NCBI GenBank assembly: GCA_963989385.1
Contig: OZ022515.1
Coordinates: 6,914,803 to 6,978,802 of the forward strand
Origin: Ctena decussata
Lineage: Eukaryota; Mollusca; Bivalvia; Lucinida; Lucinidae
Direction: 5' to 3'
DNA length: 64,000 nt
The position numbers and the translations under genes were made by a program. This document shows positions 57,170 to 64,000 of the stretch, one piece after another; the stretch's first letter is position 1, and every line of letters starts with the position of its first letter. The notes below the pieces were generated by a model. The model had not been told where the DNA came from, searched no databases, and saw only the letters and a program-made list of their open reading frames with translations.

Positions 57170-59700
57170 AGCTATTCCATGCTTCTTTGACTTTAAGTAG
57201 CTTTCCTCTGATAGACTGAGGGCATAATCGAGTAAGAAAAGTTACGCTAAACGTTTTGGGTACATGCTGGCAACCGGTCTCAATTAAAAAAAAAATGTTT
57301 ACAAGATCTATGGGAGTTGCCAGCTCGAAATAATTGATTTAGATGGTGCTAGAGACTGAAGAAAATAAGTCCTGCTTTGTATCATTTTGGAATCCGTAAG
57401 TTTACATTCCATATATTATGGGAGCACCCTGGCCTAAATAACCACGCAGTGTTATTCACTTTGATAAAATAAATGACTGTCGGTGTGACAAATATTAAGC
57501 TTATGAATGTTTGAAAATAATAAAATGCAAAAATACAGTTTCATCAGTCTTAATTCTGTATTTACCCTACCTTTTACAGATTGCAGTAGTCACTTGAGTA
57601 TAAAATAGATCTAAAATCTTTTTATACGGAAAGTATGCCACATGAGTTTGAAAATATTCCTTTCATTTTTTATAACTGATGACTTAGTTACTATGGATTT
57701 TAAACATCCCATGCAAATAAGTTTTGGTTTGTAACGCTTTAATGAATAATCTATTAAGTGTAAGAGAGGTAATGACAAAGAAATGTTGGCATTAAAAGAC
57801 TGGCAAACATTGGGAGACGTCAAGACACCATTTTCAACTCTTGATATAATATCTTGATCCAGTAATTAAAACGTATTAACGACATGAATCTAAGGCAACA
57901 AGTATATAGATCCAAAGTTATAGGATCAAAAGTTTCCACTATATGATCGACAACAACCTTGTAAATAGCATTTTTTTTTCTTGAGTGAATATGAAGGTTC
58001 GCGTGGTGGCAATCGCATAAATTTGGGTTATTTTTCATTTGTTACATTACCCTAAAAACAGAATAGATAAATGGAAAAAGTAAGAGCTGTATGACATTTA
58101 TCTAAATCATGAATATGCTTACTTTGCCAGTCATTTAATATGCAAGGAGCAAAATAAAGTTTAGGAAACTTGAAAATGTCAGTCGACAGTTATAATAGTA
58201 ACGTACACAACAGTAACATGAAAAAATAAACAATCGCAATACAAATATAACAGTGACATGAAAACAAATGTATGCATGTATCCTTACCGAAATACGCTGT
58301 CATTTATTTTCAAGTCAGCACACGTCAGCCTTGTCTTAGGAAGACTGCTTTATACTTTTTAAATTAGTTTATGTGGTTGCGGCGTTATCAGCTGAAGAAG
58401 GAATGAAGCTTATTTCATGAAAATTTAAACAAATTTGACAAAGTCTTGTAAATTAAGAGGGGAAAACACGATAGAAGTTGTAGCTATTATATGTAATATG
58501 TGACTCGTGTTACATCTAAAGTAGTCAGGTGGACATGTTATAATAAAGAAATGTTTTTAATATGGACCTTCAAACCACAATAGCATGAAAAGATGAAAAG
58601 CAGTAACGCTATGTTATAAATTGCAGTTTATAAATACTCTCATTCTATGTTAATCAGTTTATGAATTAAACTTTGAATAAAGCTGTTTCAAAGTTTCAGT
58701 TCCTGTCTGGATTCAGTCTTTGTGCTTTGGTATCAATTTTCGCACCTGTGGTGAAAGTATATACTAGTATACTGAGATGTCAGTCATAAAGCAGGAATGC
58801 CTTTGTTGCGGAATCTTTCGGAATATTACCCCATATAAACCTTTCTGTAAAGCAGCAGCACAATACTGAATTCGTAAAATCACATAAAACAATCAATCAT
58901 ACATAGGCTTTGATTCAACCAATCAGCAGTAAATTTAGTGCCATTAAAATCCCGCTGCAGGGTAACCAACGTGACACGTCTTTTATTTCTGATCAGCTGT
59001 ACTCCAATATGCTATTGTAATAAAGATTTAGCACCAGAAAATATTATTGTGAGATTTTCGACACATATTATTCCATTATAAACCTGTTGCAGGGTTGCAT
59101 TATTAGCTGTAACATAACAATCTAGTCTAAGGCAGACATGCCCATCAACATCCCCAATGCTTATGCAGACATGTTTTATTAGCACAATACACTGAGCCAC
59201 TTTAGTTCCGCACCACTTATAAAATGTAAGATTCCTCGAAAAAGAAATAAGATAATTTTAATCTGAAACTTTCAGCGAAACGCGCATTTAAGTCTGCACA
59301 ATTCATAGAAAATGTGTTGTGATAGAGCCAGAAACAGTCAAGAAAACAGATCCGAATGGGCAGTACCCACAAAACACAAATTCGCATTGCGTTATTTTGC
59401 ATTGCATGCAGACCACACTGCACTATTATCAGTGTCGAATGTTTGCATTGTCATTGTTCAGAGCCGATTCATTTTCGGCGATATAAAAGACTGGAACATG
59501 TTTGTAAACTTTACCATGTTTTCAGCAGCCGACTATTTTTGGTTGCCAAATGCCAAAGGTTTGAAAAAGATCTTTTTATTCACATTTTTTTAAAAACTAT
59601 AGAAATTTTGAATGTTTCTGAGCAAACCAGTTGTTAAAACACTTCTTTTATAATTTCATAGTAAACAACGATGTGTTCGTCGTTAATTTAAATACAATTT
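57170..59700. other. No gene seen
   Basis: Short frames (57611-57823 and 57820-58038 minus; 59217-59423 minus overlapped by 59312-59637 plus) contradict each other and show no domain. AT-rich. Confidence 0.35.
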
Positions 59701-62280
59701 TTTTTGATACATTAACGCTATCCCGTTGATGTAAGCGATGACGTCACTACTCCTAAAGCTCTTGGATGTGCAAATGATAGAATGGTTAGTGTTTTGATAT
59801 TTCTGTGCACACAAGTGACTTGTAACAAAACGATTTGCAAAGAAAATCTAGTTTCGTTATTTTAACTGATGTTAACATGACGTCAAGCCAAGCACTGCTT
59901 CAAAACGTCACGTTGTATCTTAATTAAATCGCAGTAATAGAGGGTTTGACTTCAATAAAGTACTCATTTTTGGTGTTTTTCTATCACAACCATCACTGAG
60001 GATAATGCCTATTGCATAATGCATTTCAAAAGCGTAAACGCTTAGGTTGCACGTGCAGTTTTGTCAAAATGTACTTGTGAGGAACTAGAAGGTTGCCTAT
60101 TAATTAAGTGAAAAATAAGTCTGTGAAACTCTGGTATTTGAGAATAAAATACTTTGTCCATGATTCCGGTTTAAAGGGACTCCATAGGAAACTGTTTAAT
60201 AAGCAATGTTTGGATCGAAAAGAGACAGGCACAACAAATGAAGCCTAGATGATCATAGAACAAACTATTATCTAACAGAATGCGACTTTGTTTAAACAGA
60301 TTAAGACGTGACTCCTCATTTCTCTTTTTTTTCATTTAATATGTCTGAAATAGCCCTCCAATGGTCCTGCTAGGATTTTTTGGAAAGGAACTGCATAATG
60401 TGACCACATAAAGCATTATACTAAGAACTTAATATAATGTTATGACATAATAGAGTTGATTTAGCTGTAATTTCAACTGAGCCATTTTCCTAGGTAACGT
60501 AAATTATTCCTTTAGGCGAACACAAGTATGGTTTTAGTAATCTGCTTGCAAGGGTTCACGTTTGAATTAACATAAACTTTTAGTCATTTTAGATATTTTA
60601 GTTTATATTTCTACTTACTTAAAGTAGCACCTTCTTTCATATGTTTAAGACTTTGATTCTATTATAATGAAATGTGTCACAGTAACATTTATTAACGTTA
60701 CTACCGAAAGTAACTGACAAAAAAATATGGACTAGATTATAGTTATTATAATAATTCGAAATAATTTAATTGGAAAGTGATCATAAAAACGAAATAAACA
60801 TGAGTTTGCATTCGTTTATATGTGAATATTGATCGATGTAGAAGTTCGGCATTATACATTCATACTTTGCATCCTTCAAATGCAGCTAATTAACAGCTTA
60901 TAAATAGAGGGTTGTAACTAATGTATAACCCTTCCACCTAGCTTTATTGCGGTGGTCGGAAGCTACATAAAAAGCTCCAAAAAGTTATGTAGAAATTACA
61001 AATTTACTCGAGTGGATGGGGTAAATATAGCCTACTGCATCTTTTTCTTATGATTTACTCGTTGTCAGTCTTATCACCATATTAAGGAAACTATTAACAT
61101 GTTTTCGTATTCAAATGGGGATGTTTCTGAGCGGATAAAACATCTTTTTATCGTATTTAAAGTGCATTTTAAGAAAGAATTAACACCTGGTATGGTTTAA
61201 TTGAACGATAATAAGTGGGTATTTAAACAGTTGTGGTAAATACTAAAAAGTGGTATTTCAGAGTGCCAACGCCTCTTTTCACGTTTCTTTATATTAGTGC
61301 TTTTGATAAAAAAATACAAATTGCCTTTACCCAACATTTTTAGCGTACCCATTTTAAAGCCCATGTTCTCTAATCATTCCCAAGTCTATGATGCTTTAGC
61401 CATTAATTTCTGTTTTCTTCCATACACAAAAATTCTTTGAATTATGCGCTTATTAGGATGAGCTGGCTGTATTAGGGGCAGGTTGTAATTGGGCAATCGC
61501 TGCTAGCTCCCACACTGGTTTTAATGATGCTGTCACAATGTCGACCAGAAGGAAAGCCATATCTAAAAATTACCTAACAATAAATAAGTCCGATTTATTT
61601 TCAAAGCACACTTTTATTAGAGTTGTTACAACAATCCCCTACAAGATTAGTTTAACGATCATCAGCTAAAATTATGTTTCTTTTCCTTTCCGTTTTGTGA
61701 GTTAAAAGTCAATCTGCCCGGACACTTTTACAAAAATAAGAATTTTATCCTGAAAAACTTACTTGCACCTGGGGTATATGCAAAATAATTGCCACTCGTT
61801 CATAGGGCAGAGACGCAGTGGCAAGCTGGTACCTAACTGCCGCCAAATATTTTGACAGCATGCTCTCAGTTTGTGCTCCTATGAAAGGAATATTAATGTG
61901 ACAATGAATGCCTGATGCATAACAAATTTCGAGTAGTACATGATTTAAGAATGAAACCGCTTGCATATATGGCTATTAAATACCGTGTATTATCGAAGCC
62001 CAACCCATGCATTAACAGTGGAATTCACGCACAATTCGAACATTATTTTAGGCATGCTCATAATCGCAGTGCGGGCCGTAATGTTTTTAAGACGTCACGC
62101 TCGAACAACTTTCCTAGGACATGGCAAATGTTAATGCAAGAAACCATTTTTTATGATCCCAATAAGCAACTAAATCAGCATGACATAAGAACTTAACGGG
62201 TAAGCTGGCTAAGCAATTATCAGGAATGCACTCATCTGCTTAGGAAATGATTAGCGGAGGAAGTTGAGATAACAAGTAAA
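59701..62280. other. No gene seen
   Basis: The frames 61745-61966 (minus) and 61915-62196 (plus) are short and unrecognisable; an isolated exon cannot be excluded. No repeats were identified by eye. Confidence 0.35.
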
Positions 62281-62555
62281 TGTAAAGGTAACATAGCCTA
62301 GTGGCCGTAGGGGCAGTGCTGGACAGAGGCCCTGTATCTTGGGCACATCATTTTAAAGGCGGAGCCCATCTCCCTTTTTTTACTGTCCTACTGTCCTATC
62401 CTTTCCTGATTCGAAACAGATACCGATTTACTGCTGGGTTGACAGAGAGAGTTCTCCAGTGCTAGATGGCCCAACCTGGGTTTGAACCCCAGACCTTCTG
62501 CACCCTACTGAATCTTTTATCCGTTCGACCACTACACCGATCCCGGAGATATTGT
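62281..62555 (-). mobile_element. tRNA-derived SINE, family B, full-length copy
   Basis: The minus-strand head (62552 down to about 62470) reads GGGATCGGTGTAGTGGTCGA with a B-box-like GGGGTTCAAACCCAGG. The body holds the family phrases, seen on plus as GGTAACATAGCCTAGTGGCC, CTTGGGCACATCATT, CTATCCTTTCCTGATTCG and TTTACTGCTGGGTTGACAG. Confidence 0.8.
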
Positions 62556-63875
62556 ACTGAATTTAATGGGAGTAGAGTTAATTTGTTGGTTGATTCTGTC
62601 CAGACTTAAGTGTCAAATCAGCAATACTGCAGTCATGTTGCTCTGTCTCCCCTGGGAGGTGGAGAGAGTGGGAAAAAAAAGAATGTTCGGATACACTTAA
62701 GGAAACATAAAAAGTACTTTGACCTTCTACTTAAAATAAAAGCAGGCCCTTACCCAACTACAACCCAATTTGTTAGGGTTCCCCAACACTGACAGCTACC
62801 CAGCATCAGCTCCAAACCCAACCGCCCTCCAGTAGGACAAAAGTGTTATCTATCATAATGGTCTATAATCTGAGTTGTCTCCAGCAGGGAACAGAGCCAA
62901 CAAAATTGTCCTGTGAGACACTTGCCTGGCTAGTACATTTTTGTTGGCTGGTTAATTCATGTTAAGATGCTTTCAGGTGGTAGCTAACCATGGATGAACC
63001 TAATGTGCATGTATGTGTTCCAAGTCTTACGTTTAAAGTCAAAATAAACTGTCTCCATCACTAAATAGACTAATACAAGAGTCTCGAATTTTTTTCGCTT
63101 TACAGAACTGAGTTTTGGTGACAAGACAGTGTGTTCTGTCTCAGAAATATTTGTTGAGAAATTTACAGCACAGAGTTATCTTATGACAAACTATGCTATT
63201 TTGCCATGTCATGATAAATGATGGAAATCAGAGGATCAGAAAAAGTAAATTGACATTTTCCTATGTGCTCAAACAAAAAACTGTTTGATGTCGGAAAACT
63301 GAGTTGGGGCCCTGTAAGACTAAATGACAGATTCATGAGCCATGAGACATCATTTTTGTTCAGGATGGTATCTCTGAGTTAGAAAATAATTTCAGCATTT
63401 TATCACAGACAGGTTGCTGTGAATAAAGTTTGGACCGAAATTATACAATTCCATAACTTTCAGTTATTCATATTACCCTGATCAACTTCCACAATTCCCT
63501 GAATATACTGCAAAATGGCAAATTTCCCTTCTCTAGACAAATATCCACAACTCATGTGGGATATTTACAAACTACATAGATCTGTTTTGGGATGTCAAAA
63601 CTGTAGAAAAGTCTACTTAAGAAAAAAAATATAACGTTACGACAGGGTTGCGTTCGACCCTCGACTTACACTAAATAAAAGGTTGCAGGGTCTGTGATAT
63701 TTCAAATTTCGCTGTTTCCGCGAACTTTGACAAACATCTAAGATAAAAGACTTCTTAGCTTTGCCGACATGACAGAAAAAAAAAACAAAAGAATATCTTT
63801 TTAAGGATTATTTTTAGACGGCGCTGCAACGAAAACCATCAAGCATCCGCTGCAAAATTTACCTCATTACAGGCG
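62556..63875. other. No gene seen
   Basis: The 60-codon frame 62610-62792 has no recognisable domain and no clear splice context. Nothing else is supported. Confidence 0.35.
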
Positions 63876-63879
63876 TTTG

Positions 63880-64000
63880 ATGACTGAATGTGATGTTATG
63901 TCACTTTAAAAATGCGCTTGCGCAAATGTTATCAGGCGTACTTTTAGATGATATCTGCAGGCGATTGGCCACATACTGACATTTGCTGTGATAATGATCG
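63880..64000 (+). repeat. Dispersed repeat R5, copy 2, cut by window end
   Basis: About 120 bases matching 46875-47000, including ATGCGCTTGCGCAAATGTTA and GATTGGCCACATACTGACAT. The rest lies beyond the window. Confidence 0.75.

Noticed and set aside
61745..62196. Overlapping antisense frames as a small gene
   Set aside because: Both are under 100 codons, unrecognisable and mutually exclusive; no splice or promoter context could be defended.

Overview
This window is eukaryotic, AT-rich and dominated by repeats. It most likely comes from a bivalve or other lophotrochozoan. The reasons are three dispersed elements with the architecture of bivalve pearl-like / Helentron-derived elements (conserved ends, tandem-repeat core, ACGG-type microsatellite, 3' hairpin reading AGCTCACCTGAGCC), many tRNA-headed SINE copies, and a tyrosine-recombinase retrotransposon. 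No host protein-coding gene, rRNA gene or functional tRNA gene could be supported. Most open frames of 60-200 codons lie in tandem repeats, SINEs or inverted repeats and look accidental. The species call is inference.

Layout. At 1-5 kb are a perfect palindrome (52-140), short palindromic repeats, a SINE-B copy and a complete SINE-A copy with target-site duplications. From 5.1 to 9.3 kb runs a degenerate ~150-bp tandem array carrying a headless SINE-A (5841-6019) and a whole pearl-like element (6252-8807), which has its own 145-bp x 8 satellite. From 9.3 to 12.5 kb are more SINEs and a 137-bp MITE with a 5-bp duplication. An LTR retroelement with no recognisable pol occupies 12510-15369, with a GTACT target duplication, a polypurine tract and a tRNA-type primer-binding site. 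From 17.9 to 22 kb are another tandem-repeat element and a ~2-kb element with long terminal inverted repeats; the latter contains an 84-bp MITE whose empty site survives in a nearby paralogous repeat. From 22 to 32 kb are old dispersed repeats, SINEs, a second pearl-like element (27451-29189) and foldback MITEs.

The clearest coding material is at 32578-39321: a minus-strand Ngaro/DIRS-type retrotransposon. It has split direct repeats in the order A1-genes-B1-A2-B2, and encodes an SGNH-type hydrolase, a Gag with a CCCH finger, reverse transcriptase-RNase H, and a tyrosine recombinase. All the genes carry frameshifts or stops, and the RT active-site aspartate pair is broken. Next come a TA-flanked TIR element (39737-40405) and a decayed pogo-superfamily transposon (about 42774-45681) with a psq-type HTH, a DDD catalytic triad, a Lys-rich tail and a C-terminal PHD-like finger.

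From 47261 to 56939 a 4.84-kb segment is present twice in tandem with only three differences noticed. It holds a third pearl-like element and a TTAA-flanked element that is cut off at the duplication junction. The last 7 kb hold no recognisable gene apart from SINE-B and other dispersed repeats.
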